DNA of 64,000 bases from Bacillus sp. EB01 (GCF_000613125.1 NZ_HG964497.1:764236-828235); one strand, 5' to 3'. Positions 35,865 through 45,970 are shown, numbered from the stretch's first letter. Notes: a model not told the origin generated them from the sequence alone. A program made the numbers and translations.

Positions 35865-37756
35865 TAGAATAAATTCAATAGATTATTCGATTCCAGAACC
35901 TTTAGCTCTGCTTTATCACGCGGAATTTCACACTGCCAGTGCAAGGATTTCCGGGCGCCTTTCGTTTCAATTTGGTCGACAGTATATGTAGTCCAGATTG
36001 CCTTGGTTTGCGACAGCTCGAGAACTGCATACCCATGGGTAGTGCTATCAAAAAGTTCAATCCATGGATTTTCGATTTTAATAATACTTTGCAGTTCTTT
36101 TAGCAAAAGCTCAGCGGTCAATGTCGTCGCTATCCCTAAGCGCCCCTTAAGGACACTGATAATCTCATCGAGCACAGGGAGGGGAATTGGGCTGGAGTTC
36201 GTAGGAACATTATTCAGAGCATTCCGCAAGGCTTCCCGCAAATTGCTTGATGTAATTGAACCTACCATCAGTTCAACCCCAACTGCTTCGGAATCCGGGT
36301 CCTGTATGTAATCTTCTTTCATGAGCGCCGCGTTAAATGTATGGAAGTCACCTGTCAATGCAATGACATTCTTGATATTGAAGGTTTTCAGATGCCGGGT
36401 AATTTTCTGGCGTTCCGCATCATAGCCGTCCCATGCATCCAAATTCAGGTACCGTCCCAGCAATTTCAGGACAGCAAATTGAACCTCGTTGCCCCAAATT
36501 TTCCAGACAGCGTCCGAGGACGCAAGTTTGGATAAAAACCATTCCCTCTGCTCCTTCCCAAGCATTGACCGGTTTGGATTATCGATATCGGAACAGCCGC
36601 TTGAGAAATATTTATCCGTCGTCGCCGGACCGCACGGATGGGGGCTGCGGTATAGACGTTCGTCTGTCATAATCAACTCGACAAGCCTTCCAATTTTAAA
36701 AGAACGATAGATTCGTATTGATTGGTCAAATGGCATATTCTTATCAAACATTACCCGGGCCGGCATATATTCATACCACACCTGATTGGCAATGAGCCGC
36801 CGCTCCGGATCCGGGCTAAGGCTGTCGTCGGGGGCGATTGCCGGATAATAGGTGTCATTTGCAAATTCATGGTCATCCCAAATGCCAATCATTGCATGCC
36901 GTTCATGCAGTTTTTGCAAATCTGCATCCTCCCGGTAAATGCGGTAAATAGTTCGGTAATCATCAAGCGTTTTTGCCTTTGTCCCTCCACTAGGAAGGAC
37001 GATTTGCCTTCCTTCTATTGGGCTTTGATAGACAGGGTCACCAACAGATTCATAGATGTAGTCGCCAACATGAACGACAAAATCTAGTTCTTCATCTGCC
37101 AAATGGTTCAAAGCATTAAAATAGCCATTTGTAAAATCCTGGCAAGTTATATAGGCAAATTTAACAGGACTTTCGTCAGTTTCAGCTGGAAGTGTTTTGA
37201 ATCGGCCAGTTTGGCTGATGAACCCGTTTTTCGTCGTGAAGCGATAATAATAGTAATTTGAAGGTTCAAGAAGTCCGTCAACATCGAGCCGCACAATATG
37301 GTCGAAATCCTTCCATACCGGGGAGAAGCCGGTCAGGACTGGAACGCTGAAATCCTTGGTCTTACTAATCTCGACCATAACCGCTTGGCCATTTTCAATG
37401 AATTCGGTGATTTTCTCTGTTCCGCCACTCCGTCCGCTCTCCAGCCATTGAATAATAGTTTGATCTACGTGGTCAGCAGATACAGCTTCAATCCCCGTTA
37501 TTTCAGGATTTATTCGGGTCCAAAGCATGGCGCCTGATGGAGTGGGATCACCTGACGCTACAGATTGCGTAAAGCCGACTCCTGCCGGGTGTACAGCTAC
37601 ATAACGGGCAGTCTTTATAGTTTTGTTACTGGTTCCTGGTTTTGCAAACGTAGTAAGCGGTGAAAATGCGCCTTCTAAAACAAGTAAGGCAGATCCAGCC
37701 AGGAATGCCTTCAGTAACTTTCTCCTGCTTTTATCAACATTCATCTCATGATTCAT
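35864..37756 (-). CDS. phoD: Alkaline phosphatase PhoD, Tat-exported
   Basis: 630 aa. A twin-arginine signal SRRKLLKAF (Arg11, Arg12) is followed by a hydrophobic stretch. The mature protein has the PhoD N-domain FTQSVASGDPTPSGAMLWTR and the catalytic part FVVHVGDYIYE, WDDHEFANDTYYP, and ALTGDFHTFNAA. It is a secreted Ca2+/Fe3+ phosphodiesterase/alkaline phosphatase that frees phosphate from organic phosphates or teichoic acid, normally PhoP-controlled. No Pho box was searched exhaustively. Start ATG 37756 after GGAAGGAG. Confidence 0.93.
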   Translation of the reverse strand: MNHEMNVDKSRRKLLKAFLAGSALLVLEGAFSPLTTFAKPGTSNKTIKTARYVAVHPAGVGFTQSVASGDPTPSGAMLWTRINPEITGIEAVSADHVDQTIIQWLESGRSGGTEKITEFIENGQAVMVEISKTKDFSVPVLTGFSPVWKDFDHIVRLDVDGLLEPSNYYYYRFTTKNGFISQTGRFKTLPAETDESPVKFAYITCQDFTNGYFNALNHLADEELDFVVHVGDYIYESVGDPVYQSPIEGRQIVLPSGGTKAKTLDDYRTIYRIYREDADLQKLHERHAMIGIWDDHEFANDTYYPAIAPDDSLSPDPERRLIANQVWYEYMPARVMFDKNMPFDQSIRIYRSFKIGRLVELIMTDERLYRSPHPCGPATTDKYFSSGCSDIDNPNRSMLGKEQREWFLSKLASSDAVWKIWGNEVQFAVLKLLGRYLNLDAWDGYDAERQKITRHLKTFNIKNVIALTGDFHTFNAALMKEDYIQDPDSEAVGVELMVGSITSSNLREALRNALNNVPTNSSPIPLPVLDEIISVLKGRLGIATTLTAELLLKELQSIIKIENPWIELFDSTTHGYAVLELSQTKAIWTTYTVDQIETKGARKSLHWQCEIPRDKAELKVLESNNLLNLF

Positions 37757-37941
37757 AGCTTTGCTCCTTCCTTTTTAGGCTGTATAGTTTAAATGACATT
37801 TCTCTTCAAGTTATATGGTAACAGGCAGTTGTTAATGGTGAATAAATAACGGGTTAACCAATGTAAGAATTTTGTGAAATTTTATAGGATAAAAAGCCTG
37901 TTTTTCTATACAAATTAGGAAGGTATTTTTTCCTGTAACAA

Positions 37942-37976
37942 AAGAACCCCAGGTTATAGAGCTGCCTGGGGTTCTT
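37942..37976 (-). terminator. Terminator of the PAS kinase gene
   Basis: 12-bp perfect stem AAGAACCCCAGG with CCTGGGGTTCTT; on the minus strand a T-run follows (TTTTGTTAC). Confidence 0.85.
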
Positions 37977-37994
37977 ACATATTAGTTTTTACCT

Positions 37995-39545
37995 TTAAGC
38001 AGGGAACAGAATGTTCACCGCAGTCCCAATACTTTCCCTGTTGCTGATAAGGAGCTTTCCGCCGTGCTCCTCAATAATTTTCTTGCACACCATCAGTCCA
38101 AGCCCTGTTCCGTTTTGTTTTGTACTGTAAAAAGGTTCGCCAATTCGCGAAAGGTTTTCTTTTTCAATACCAGGGCCTTCATCCTCAATGGTCAGCCAGA
38201 TAGCATTTTCCTCTTGCTTGATGGATACAAAAATAGTACCCCCGGCAGGCATCGCCTCAATGGCATTCTTAAGGATATTGATTAAAACTTGCTTCAGCTT
38301 ATCCTCCTCGCACTGGACAAGCATTTCCGCAGTTTCATAGTTTTCAATGTATGTAATATTTTCAATCTCGGTAAAAGGCTTTAGGAGAGCCAGAACGTTT
38401 TGCGTAAGATGGACAATGTTGCAGACCGATGTTTTATTCAACGGAGGTTTGGCAAGTACCAATAAATCATTGACGATTCCATCAAGTCGATCCAATTCAC
38501 TGAGGATAACCTGGCAATACTCATTTGGTTCCTTTTCGTTAAGGAATTGGGTGAAGCCCTTAATCGATGTAATCGGATTGCGAATCTCATGGGCAATCGC
38601 TGCCGCCATCTGGCCGACGAAGGACAGTTTTTCAGCCTGCAGCAGCTTTTCCTCCGTATCCTTCTGGACAGTAATATCCTTAATGATGACCTGAAAAATC
38701 TTCCTGTTCTTAAACGTCATCGGAATCAGTGATACCTGGGCCTTCCTAAGGTCACCATCAGTCCTTTTTATCGTCAAGTCAAAATGTATATTCCGCATTT
38801 CCTTCAGGTGGTTTGTGAGGAGTGGATATTCTGAGAAGGGGACGTATTCAAATAGAGAGGTGCCAATCGCTTCCTTGGCGCTGGCAAAACCAAACAGCTT
38901 CTTGGCTTCACTGTTAATGTATGTCCAGATGCCTTTATCGGTCACCATTCCGATCGAATCCCTGGAGTGCTCAACAAGCAGGCGATAACGCTCCTGTGTT
39001 TCAAGGATTCCATCTTCCATGATCATTTGTGTGGTAATATCCCGGGAGATTAATAGGAATTCATTTAACTCACCAGCTTTGGCGCTGCTTGTTTCGAGCC
39101 AAATATAGTCGCCTTCTTTTCTGCGGATCCGAAAGCGGACGCGCCTATCGCTATTCCACAAATAAAGGAAAAGCTGATTGACCGTTGCTTTGTCATCCGG
39201 ATGGCAAAGTGAAAAAATACTTTGGCCAACTGCTTCTTCCTGGGAAAAGCCAAGCAGCGTTGAAATCGAGGGGGAGACATATGTAAAGAAGCCATCAGCG
39301 GTATGCCGTGAAATTAATTCCTTGGCATATGCGAGGGCCAACTGCAGCGTTTCGGCCTCATAATGCTTACTAGAGTAAATCGATCCTGCTTGTGCTTGCT
39401 CCGTATTAAACAATTCCCTAACCTTCCTTTCAAAAAAAGCAGTATAGAGGCTCCTATTAAATAATTCAGGATTATTTTCTTTGATGTAAGGGTATTCTGT
39501 GGTTTTTCCAGCAGCTATATCCAGATTTTCACTTTTATTATACAA
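37995..39545 (-). CDS. PAS sensor histidine kinase (orphan, Kin type)
   Basis: 516 aa, no membrane helices. PAS 1 is at about 77-170 (FFTYVSPSISTLLGF, then ISRDIT), PAS 2 at about 185-295 (GIWTYINSEAKKLFGF, then IIKDITVQK). HisKA has phospho-acceptor His319 in AHEIRNPITSIKGF. The ATPase domain has N, G1 (EDEGPGI) and G2 (GTGLGLMVCK) boxes. It has no neighbouring response regulator, like the KinA-KinE phosphorelay kinases that start sporulation. The start is uncertain: TTG 39545 has no good ribosome binding site, and a start nearer residue 45 is possible. Confidence 0.88.
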   Translation of the reverse strand: MYNKSENLDIAAGKTTEYPYIKENNPELFNRSLYTAFFERKVRELFNTEQAQAGSIYSSKHYEAETLQLALAYAKELISRHTADGFFTYVSPSISTLLGFSQEEAVGQSIFSLCHPDDKATVNQLFLYLWNSDRRVRFRIRRKEGDYIWLETSSAKAGELNEFLLISRDITTQMIMEDGILETQERYRLLVEHSRDSIGMVTDKGIWTYINSEAKKLFGFASAKEAIGTSLFEYVPFSEYPLLTNHLKEMRNIHFDLTIKRTDGDLRKAQVSLIPMTFKNRKIFQVIIKDITVQKDTEEKLLQAEKLSFVGQMAAAIAHEIRNPITSIKGFTQFLNEKEPNEYCQVILSELDRLDGIVNDLLVLAKPPLNKTSVCNIVHLTQNVLALLKPFTEIENITYIENYETAEMLVQCEEDKLKQVLINILKNAIEAMPAGGTIFVSIKQEENAIWLTIEDEGPGIEKENLSRIGEPFYSTKQNGTGLGLMVCKKIIEEHGGKLLISNRESIGTAVNILFPA

Positions 39546-39762
39546 GAAATAGATTGTTTGTCCTATCCTATTTTTCCATTAGTCTGAAAATTGTTCAGAA
39601 TTTTCCCAACAAATTTACAATCTTTTTACCTGAAAGCCTAACAGCACTCAGTCTTAAGTCTTAGAGGAAAATCCTTCCACAGCTTCATATTGAAAAAGCC
39701 GTATCCGGTTAGGATAGAGAAGTGGATAACAGCTGTGGCTGGAGAATAAATGGGAATGGGGA

Positions 39763-42700
39763 ATGAACATGAAAAAGATTATTCAATTCAGTATGAAGAA
39801 TGGGGTGGCCCTGGTATTGATGATGGCACTGATCATTGGGGGCGGAATTTTCTCTGTGAAAGAAATTAATATTGAAAAATATCCCAATGTCGATATTCCG
39901 TACTTGACGGTCGTAATACCGTTTCCGGGAGCATCGCCTGAGCAATCGATAAAGGAAATAGGTGAGCCTGTCGAACGGGAGCTAATGAATCTTGAAGGAG
40001 TTAAAAATGTCTATACAGACGGTGTAGCCAATGCCGTGTATGCAACGATGGAATTTGATATGTCCGTGAACATGGATGACGCTGAACAGCTGGCCAGGAC
40101 TGTCATTGATAAAATAGCCCTTCCAGACACAGCCGAAAACGCTGAATTCATCCGCCAGGGCCCAGACGGGGATCCGACGATTTTCTATGTAGGTGCTTAT
40201 GCCGATGAGACGGGTGCAGATGTCCAAAAATTTGTAAAAGAAGAACTCATTCCAAGGTTTGAAACAATTGAAGGTGTAAGCAAAGTGGAATCAGGCGGAC
40301 TCGCTGAAAAAAACGTAAATGTCCGTCTGATCCCTGGTGAAGCCGAAAAGAAAGGTATCACCCTTGAGGCCGTTAAAACAGCGATTGCCGCCAATAATAT
40401 GGCCATTCCAACCGGAGATGTGTCACTATCGGATACAACACTGCCAGTCCGTGTCAGCAAAGAATTGACATCACTTGATGACCTGAAGGAAATTTCGTTA
40501 TTTGTTCCTGGCAAAGAACCTATCAAACTTAGCGATGTTGCAGACATTACACATGATAGTGAAAACAACAGCGATTTTACCCGCATTAACGGGAAAGAAG
40601 GCGTCCGCGTCGGCATCATTGCTGAAGGCGGGGCCAACGTCGTATCGATTGTTGAAAAGACAAAGGAAGAATTGAAGAAAGCAGGTACGCCTGCAGGAAT
40701 TAAGACAGAGGTACTCCGTGACCAATCTGTCGAAATCAAGGATTCTGTATACTCAATGCTGCGTGAGGCTGTACTTGGTGCGCTGATGGCCGTGGTAGTG
40801 ACATTCCTGTTCCTAAGGAATATCCGTTCAACAATCATTGCCATCATTTCAATACCGTTATCAATTTTTGCCTCGTTAACAGTATTGAATATGCTTGGCT
40901 ATACACTTAATATCATGACGCTAGCCGGGATTGCCGTCGCTGTCGGAAGGGTTGTCGATGATTCAATTGTTGTCATTGAAAACGTCTTTAGAAGAGTCCG
41001 CGCCGAAAATGAACGGAATGAGCAGTTGGTTGAAGCAGCGACAAGGGAAGTTGCCGCGGCGATTACATCTTCGACCATTACAACAGTAGCAGTATTTTTG
41101 CCAATGGCTTTTGTCCCGGGCGTTGTTGGGAAAATGTTTGCACCACTCGCATGGACAATCGTCATCTCACTGCTTTTCTCACTCGTCGTCGCGATTACGG
41201 TCGTACCGCTCTTATCAAAATGGTTCCTGTTAAAGCTTACTCCTGTAGAACATAAGGATGGCTTTATCCAAAGAACCTACCGGCGTTCGCTTGGCTGGGT
41301 ACTGAGCCACCGTTTGCTGACGCTGGCGGCCTCACTCATCCTGTTAGCCGGAACTGTCGGATTTATCGCGCCAAAGCTCGGAACCACCTTCCTGCCGCAG
41401 GAACGAGTAAGCAATTTTGACATCAGCATGACAATGGAAAAAGGATCTTCTCCTGAAAAAACAAGCGAGGCTGCCAGCCGCGTCGAGGAAATCCTTCTTG
41501 GAAAAGATGAGGTGAAACTGGTCAGCACAAGCGTCAACGGCCAATTTGAAAGTGCCTCGATCAATTTTGAAGTAAAACAATCCCTTTCGGACGTAGATGG
41601 ATTTATTGAAGATTTGCGCGATGAATTCGCCCTTGTTGATGAGGCAAAAGAAATCACAGTGACCGGAATTGGCGGCATTGCGGGCGGAGGCCAGTCGCAA
41701 TACGTTCTAGTCGTCAATGGCTCAGATTTTGAAGACATCAAAACCGCCAGCCAGGAAATTGTCAGCGCGCTTAAAGGAATTGACGGTATGGCCGACGTCC
41801 GGTCCTCGCTTGAAGGGGATGAACCGGAAATCGTAATGGAAATGAATGACGAAAAGCTTGCCGAAAATGGCCTGATGCCGGCAATGGTCGGAAAAGGCTT
41901 ACGCGAGCTGATCAATGGCGACGTTGTGTCAACGATGATATTGGACGATACAAAAACAGATGTAAAGCTTGGTTTGCAGATGAACGATATTTCATCGCTT
42001 GAGGACCTGGGTGAGCAGCAGATTAACAATATGATGGGCATGCCGGTTAAGCTCAAGGAAATCGGCGAGTTGAAAAAGGCCAGCAACAGGACCGTCATTA
42101 CCCACCTGAACCAGAAAGAGTATGTAATGGTGTTCGGGCAAATTACCGACAGCAATACAGGCGAGATCACCAAAAAAGCAGACGACGCAATCGCCGGCCT
42201 CGACCTGCCAGATACAGTGAATTACTATAAAGAAGGCGCCTCAGCCGTTATGCAGGAAGGCTTCGTCAACATGGCGATCGCCATTGCAGTCAGCATCCTG
42301 CTTGTTTACCTGGTCATGGTCATCGCTTTCGGCGAAGGAATAGCGCCATTTGTCATCTTGTTCTCGATTCCGTTCTCTTTAATTGGCGCGCTGCTCGGAT
42401 TGTACCTTGTAAATCAACCAATCGGAATGCCAGCAATGATTGGCTTGCTGATGTTAAACGGAATCGTCGTGACAAATGCAATTGTTCTCGTTGATAAAGT
42501 AAAGCAAAATGAAGCTGGCGGACTGGGAGTTCGAGAGGCTTTGATTGAGGCTGGTGCAGTCCGGATCAGGCCGATATTGATGACTGCTATTGCTACAGTC
42601 GGCGCTCTGATTCCGATGGCAGTATCTTCACATGCAGGAATTGTTTCCTCCTCGATGGCTGTCGTCGTCATCGGCGGCATGGCAACTTCAACCTTGCTGA

Positions 42701-42870
42701 CACTGTTCATCGTGCCCGTGCTATACAGCCTGTTCCACCCGATAAGAAAAGCGCAAGCGCCTTGCCCAGCGCCGTATGGACTGGAGGGCCTCGAAGGAGA
42801 TAAAGGAAACACGGTGAGCGCAAGCGAATCGATGTTGACTTATCGTAACGAGGGGACCGAAGTACACTAG
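39763..42870 (+). CDS. RND-family efflux transporter (SwrC/AcrB type)
   Basis: 1035 aa, two large periplasm-like loops and twelve membrane helices. IEKYPNVDIPYLTVVIPFPG and VGRVVDDSIVVIENVF (with the paired aspartates) are RND signatures. In Gram-positives such proteins (SwrC/YerP) export surfactin, fatty acids or drugs without a TolC. The last 40 codons (from KAQAPCPAPYGL) are not RND sequence: they are read from an inserted intergenic-type repeat, described separately. Start ATG 39763 after GGAATGGGG. It is divergent from the kinase gene (217 bases apart). Confidence 0.92.
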   Translation: MNMKKIIQFSMKNGVALVLMMALIIGGGIFSVKEINIEKYPNVDIPYLTVVIPFPGASPEQSIKEIGEPVERELMNLEGVKNVYTDGVANAVYATMEFDMSVNMDDAEQLARTVIDKIALPDTAENAEFIRQGPDGDPTIFYVGAYADETGADVQKFVKEELIPRFETIEGVSKVESGGLAEKNVNVRLIPGEAEKKGITLEAVKTAIAANNMAIPTGDVSLSDTTLPVRVSKELTSLDDLKEISLFVPGKEPIKLSDVADITHDSENNSDFTRINGKEGVRVGIIAEGGANVVSIVEKTKEELKKAGTPAGIKTEVLRDQSVEIKDSVYSMLREAVLGALMAVVVTFLFLRNIRSTIIAIISIPLSIFASLTVLNMLGYTLNIMTLAGIAVAVGRVVDDSIVVIENVFRRVRAENERNEQLVEAATREVAAAITSSTITTVAVFLPMAFVPGVVGKMFAPLAWTIVISLLFSLVVAITVVPLLSKWFLLKLTPVEHKDGFIQRTYRRSLGWVLSHRLLTLAASLILLAGTVGFIAPKLGTTFLPQERVSNFDISMTMEKGSSPEKTSEAASRVEEILLGKDEVKLVSTSVNGQFESASINFEVKQSLSDVDGFIEDLRDEFALVDEAKEITVTGIGGIAGGGQSQYVLVVNGSDFEDIKTASQEIVSALKGIDGMADVRSSLEGDEPEIVMEMNDEKLAENGLMPAMVGKGLRELINGDVVSTMILDDTKTDVKLGLQMNDISSLEDLGEQQINNMMGMPVKLKEIGELKKASNRTVITHLNQKEYVMVFGQITDSNTGEITKKADDAIAGLDLPDTVNYYKEGASAVMQEGFVNMAIAIAVSILLVYLVMVIAFGEGIAPFVILFSIPFSLIGALLGLYLVNQPIGMPAMIGLLMLNGIVVTNAIVLVDKVKQNEAGGLGVREALIEAGAVRIRPILMTAIATVGALIPMAVSSHAGIVSSSMAVVVIGGMATSTLLTLFIVPVLYSLFHPIRKAQAPCPAPYGLEGLEGDKGNTVSASESMLTYRNEGTEVH

Positions 42871-42894
42871 GCGCTAGGCGCTGGAGCTAGACAG
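42747..42894 (+). repeat. Bacillus-type dispersed repeat (GCGCAAGCGCC...GGCGCTGGAGCTAGACAG)
   Basis: The stretch begins AAAAGCGCAAGCGCCTTGCC and ends GGCGCTAGGCGCTGGAGC plus TAGACAG. Both ends resemble those of the dispersed repeats common in Bacillus genomes, where GCGCAAGCGCC and GGCGCTGGAGC are mutually complementary in part. It overlaps the 3' end of the RND gene, supplies its last codons and stop, and so appears to be an insertion into coding sequence. Confidence 0.75.
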
Positions 42895-42898
42895 TTCT

Positions 42899-42979
42899 AT
42901 GAAAAAAGCAGCGCATGCCGATGCAGAACCAGTTGGGGGAAGACCTGCGGGAATTGTTATTACAACTACATTAAAATAG
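42899..42979 (+). pseudogene. Displaced original C-terminus of the RND protein (remnant)
   Basis: Directly after the repeat, an open frame reads MKKAAHADAEPVGGRPAGIV and ends at 42977-42979. Just before the repeat the RND protein reads HPIRK. Joining HPIR to KKAAHADAEP would make a natural charged tail, so this is probably the former 3' end. There is no ribosome binding site of its own. Confidence 0.5.
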
Positions 42980-42990
42980 GATGAATCAAG

Positions 42991-43029
42991 AGAAGCCCGC
43001 TGCCGGTGAAAGGTGGCGGGCTTCTTTTA
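42991..43029. terminator. Terminator between RND and FAD-dehydrogenase genes
   Basis: AGAAGCCCGC pairs with GCGGGCTTCT with an internal loop; TTTTAG follows. Confidence 0.75.
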
Positions 43030-43095
43030 GAGGGCTTCAAGTTCTATGCTAGTCGCGTTTAGAATGAAGCGGTTTGTAGGAGGGCGTCGACCCGT

Positions 43096-44751
43096 TTAAC
43101 CCAAATCGGAAATAACTCCTTGACCCGCCTGTCTTCCGGAAAAAAGGCAGCCTCCAAGGAAGGTGCCTTCGAGCGCCCGATAACCGTGGACGCCGCCGCC
43201 GCCAAAGCCGGATACCTCACCGGCGGCATAGAGGCCTTTGATCGGCTGGCCGTTTGTGCCGAGTACCCGGCCATTGAGGTCGGTCTGGAGCCCGCCTAGA
43301 GTTTTGCGGCTGACAATGTTCAGGCGGACGGCAATCAGCGGACCGTTCTTCTGGTCAAGAAGTTTATGCGGTTTGGCGACGCGGATGAGTTTGTCGCCGA
43401 GATAGTTTCGTGCACCTCTTAGAGCAGTGATTTGCAGGTCTTTTGTAAACGTATTTTCCATCTCGCGGTCGCGGGCGGTGAGCTGCCGTTCGACCTCCTG
43501 TAGGTCAATCAGGTTCTCGCCGGTCAGCTTGTTCATTCCAGCGACAAGGTCTGGAAGGTTGTCGGCAATGATGAAGTCTTCGCCTTTGTCCATGAACGCC
43601 TTGACTGGCGCGGTCGGGCCGGGCAGGATACGCGACAGGACCTGGCGGATGCTTTTTCCAGTCAAGTCAGGATTTTGCTCCGAACCAGAGAGCGCGAATT
43701 CTTTTTCAATGATTTTCTGAGTCAGGATGAACCAGGAATAGTCGTATCCGGTTTTCATGATCGTTTCGAGCGTGCCAAGCGTGTCAAAACCGGGGAAGTT
43801 CGGTGCCGGGAAACGTCTGCCTTTCGCATCGAGCCAGATGGAAGAGGGACCCGGAAGAATGCGGATTCCATGGTTCGGCCATATCGGGTCCCAGTTTTTA
43901 ATGCCTTCAGTGTAATGCCACATCCGGTCACGGTTGACGATCCGGCCGCCCGCCTGTTCGGTGATTTCAAGCATCCTTCCGTCAACGTGCGCCGGGACAC
44001 CGGAGATCATGTTTTTTGGCGGGGGCCCAAGTCTGGTTGGCCAGTTTTTTCTGATGAGCTCGTGGTTGCCGCCAATGCCGCCGCTTGTTACAAGGATGGC
44101 TGGAGCAGTAAATTCAAAGCTGCCGATTGCTTCGCGGGAGCTTGCTTCGCCGCGTTGTGCCTCGCTTGGTGTTAGGATTTCGCCTTTGACACCATTGATT
44201 GAGCCGTTTTGTGAGATGAGTTCCGAAACGCGATGGCGCGGCCTGTAGTCGGCGCTGCCTTTTGAAATGGCGTTGCGCAATTTTTCTTCAAACGGTTTGA
44301 CGATGCCTGGACCGGTTCCCCAGACAATGTGGAACCTGGGCACCGAGTTGCCGTGTCCTTCAGCCAGATAGCCACCCCGCTCGGCCCAGCCGACGACAGG
44401 AAAAAATCGGACGCCAAGTTTGTGGAGCCATTCACGCTTTTCACCGGCGGCCCAGTTTACGTACGCTTCAGCCCATTGGCGTCCCCAGTAGTCTTCATCC
44501 TCTTCACGGTCGAAGCCAGCTGTCCCGAGCCAATCCTGCATCGCAAGTTCTCTGCTATCCTTGATGCCGAGCCGTCTTTGTTCAGGCGAGTCGACCAGGA
44601 ACAAGCCCCCGAATGACCACCACGCTTGCCCGCCAAGCGACGCTTCCGGTTCCTGGTCGAGCAGCAGCACCTTTTTTCCGGCATCGCTCAACTCGGCTGC
44701 AGCGACAAGCCCGGCAAGGCCGGCGCCGATAATAATTGCGTCATAGTTCAT
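43096..44751 (-). CDS. FAD-binding dehydrogenase (fumarate reductase/KstD-like flavoprotein)
   Basis: 551 aa. The N-terminal FAD motif is AIIIGAGLAGLVAAAELSDAG. EASLGGQAWWSFGGLF follows, and the C-terminal GLYAAGEVSGFGGGGVHGYR is typical of flavoprotein subunits of the fumarate reductase/ketosteroid dehydrogenase superfamily. The name in genomes is usually just FAD-binding dehydrogenase; the substrate is unknown. ATG 44751. It is a single gene. Confidence 0.85.
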   Translation of the reverse strand: MNYDAIIIGAGLAGLVAAAELSDAGKKVLLLDQEPEASLGGQAWWSFGGLFLVDSPEQRRLGIKDSRELAMQDWLGTAGFDREEDEDYWGRQWAEAYVNWAAGEKREWLHKLGVRFFPVVGWAERGGYLAEGHGNSVPRFHIVWGTGPGIVKPFEEKLRNAISKGSADYRPRHRVSELISQNGSINGVKGEILTPSEAQRGEASSREAIGSFEFTAPAILVTSGGIGGNHELIRKNWPTRLGPPPKNMISGVPAHVDGRMLEITEQAGGRIVNRDRMWHYTEGIKNWDPIWPNHGIRILPGPSSIWLDAKGRRFPAPNFPGFDTLGTLETIMKTGYDYSWFILTQKIIEKEFALSGSEQNPDLTGKSIRQVLSRILPGPTAPVKAFMDKGEDFIIADNLPDLVAGMNKLTGENLIDLQEVERQLTARDREMENTFTKDLQITALRGARNYLGDKLIRVAKPHKLLDQKNGPLIAVRLNIVSRKTLGGLQTDLNGRVLGTNGQPIKGLYAAGEVSGFGGGGVHGYRALEGTFLGGCLFSGRQAGQGVISDLG

Positions 44752-44884
44752 AGTGAGAGCCCCTTTTTGATTATCTTAATAGTGTTAAAGGTTCCACAGG
44801 ATAAGGGGATTTCCTGCGAAATTATGAAAAATACTTTATATAATTTTTTGGATGCTCTGCAGCGTAATATAGATTCAATAACTT

Positions 44885-45035
44885 TTTTATTGGGCACATT
44901 TTAAGGGTATTTTTTTGTTGAAACGCCACCAATATGGCTTATTGGCGACATTTCCAGATGATTTTTTCGGCAAAATGTGTCCAATAGAGCTTATTGGGCA
45001 CATTTTGAGGATAAAGAAGCGGTGAAATGATTCCA
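44885..45035. repeat. 52-bp-period dyad repeats, family B, cluster 2
   Basis: Left arms of the AAATG-CCAATA type begin at 44921, 44973 and 45025, exactly 52 apart. The 44972-45006 unit pairs AAAATGTGTCCAATA with TATTGGGCACATTTT around a five-base loop. A half unit (TTATTGGGCACATTTT) precedes at 44888. It fills the gap between the FAD dehydrogenase and NERD genes. Confidence 0.88.
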
Positions 45036-45067
45036 ATAGAAGAACTTACCGTGAAGAATTATTGAAA

Positions 45068-45970
45068 CTACTTATAGTAGGACCACCGACTATTCCAGAT
45101 TAATGTATAGTTTTTTTCTAAGACTCTCTTTATCCTATTTTCAGGAATAACATGGCACCAATTATTGATAAGAGGTGTTGATATTTTTATATCTGGAAAC
45201 AACAACTGCACCTCTTTCACATTCCGCATGATAGACCCTGGAACATCTTCCTCATGCCCGCACCTCAAACATATTAATTTATGCCCTGCGACGATGATGT
45301 CAAAGGAGTCGCATGCAGCACAGGTTGATCCTTTTTTGAGGTTGTCATACTTATAATCAGGCAGTTTGGTAAATTCATTTTTTTCCTGATGCAGGGATTT
45401 TAATTTGTCCGCAACGGACCAGTGGTAGGGGGTAATGCTTGAGGGAAGCTTGTTTAATTGGTCTTGTAAACGAGTTAATTGGCTTGGGTAGATGATTGGC
45501 TGGTTGAGTGGGGCGTTGTACATCATGAATGCAGGGTTAACGAACACGACTGAGGCGTCGATAGGCAGGTTGCAGTTTAATTCCTTCAGTAGTTGGCGAT
45601 AGGAGCTTTCTATCCGCATCAATTGGAGCAGCGGATTATTTTTCTCCGTTCCGTCCCGCATGAGAAATTTTTCTTCATTGAGGTAATAGTCTCCTTCAAA
45701 GTTTTTTACTTCGTAGAATTTAAGTGTTTTTCCAAAAATGATAGTGGTGTCGACTTGTATGGTAGTATTGTTTACTTTGAAATTTAAATCATTTAAAACG
45801 ATGCACTGGCTTTGTAGTTCCGAGGTAAAGTTGTCAAACTGGGTTTCGCCCTCGAACCCCTTTTTTAGTCTGTATAGCCGCCGTTGGTCCTGTTCTGGCA
45901 AGGTCATGCGCTTGTCCAAACATTCGAGGGTAAGCAACTCTTCAGATTTAGTTCTGGCTTTGTACAGCAT
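45068..45970 (-). CDS. NERD-domain (nuclease-related) protein
   Basis: About 300 aa. The NERD domain (about 35-150) has GFEGETQFDNF and later TLKFYEVKNFEGDYYL, with the acidic and KNxxG-like residues of the family, which is related to restriction-type nucleases. The C-terminal part has a zinc ribbon: CAACDSF then CLRCGHE. Start ATG 45970 is preferred to one three codons earlier because AAGGA lies eight bases ahead. NERD proteins often have no assigned role; nucleic-acid binding or cleavage is likely. It is divergent from the HTH/RNase H-like gene. Confidence 0.83.
   Translation of the reverse strand: MLYKARTKSEELLTLECLDKRMTLPEQDQRRLYRLKKGFEGETQFDNFTSELQSQCIVLNDLNFKVNNTTIQVDTTIIFGKTLKFYEVKNFEGDYYLNEEKFLMRDGTEKNNPLLQLMRIESSYRQLLKELNCNLPIDASVVFVNPAFMMYNAPLNQPIIYPSQLTRLQDQLNKLPSSITPYHWSVADKLKSLHQEKNEFTKLPDYKYDNLKKGSTCAACDSFDIIVAGHKLICLRCGHEEDVPGSIMRNVKEVQLLFPDIKISTPLINNWCHVIPENRIKRVLEKNYTLIWNSRWSYYK

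Noticed and set aside
41277-42173. 298-codon minus-strand frame opposite the RND gene
   Set aside because: Serine/proline-rich shadow composition typical of the antisense of coding DNA; the plus strand is clearly RND.
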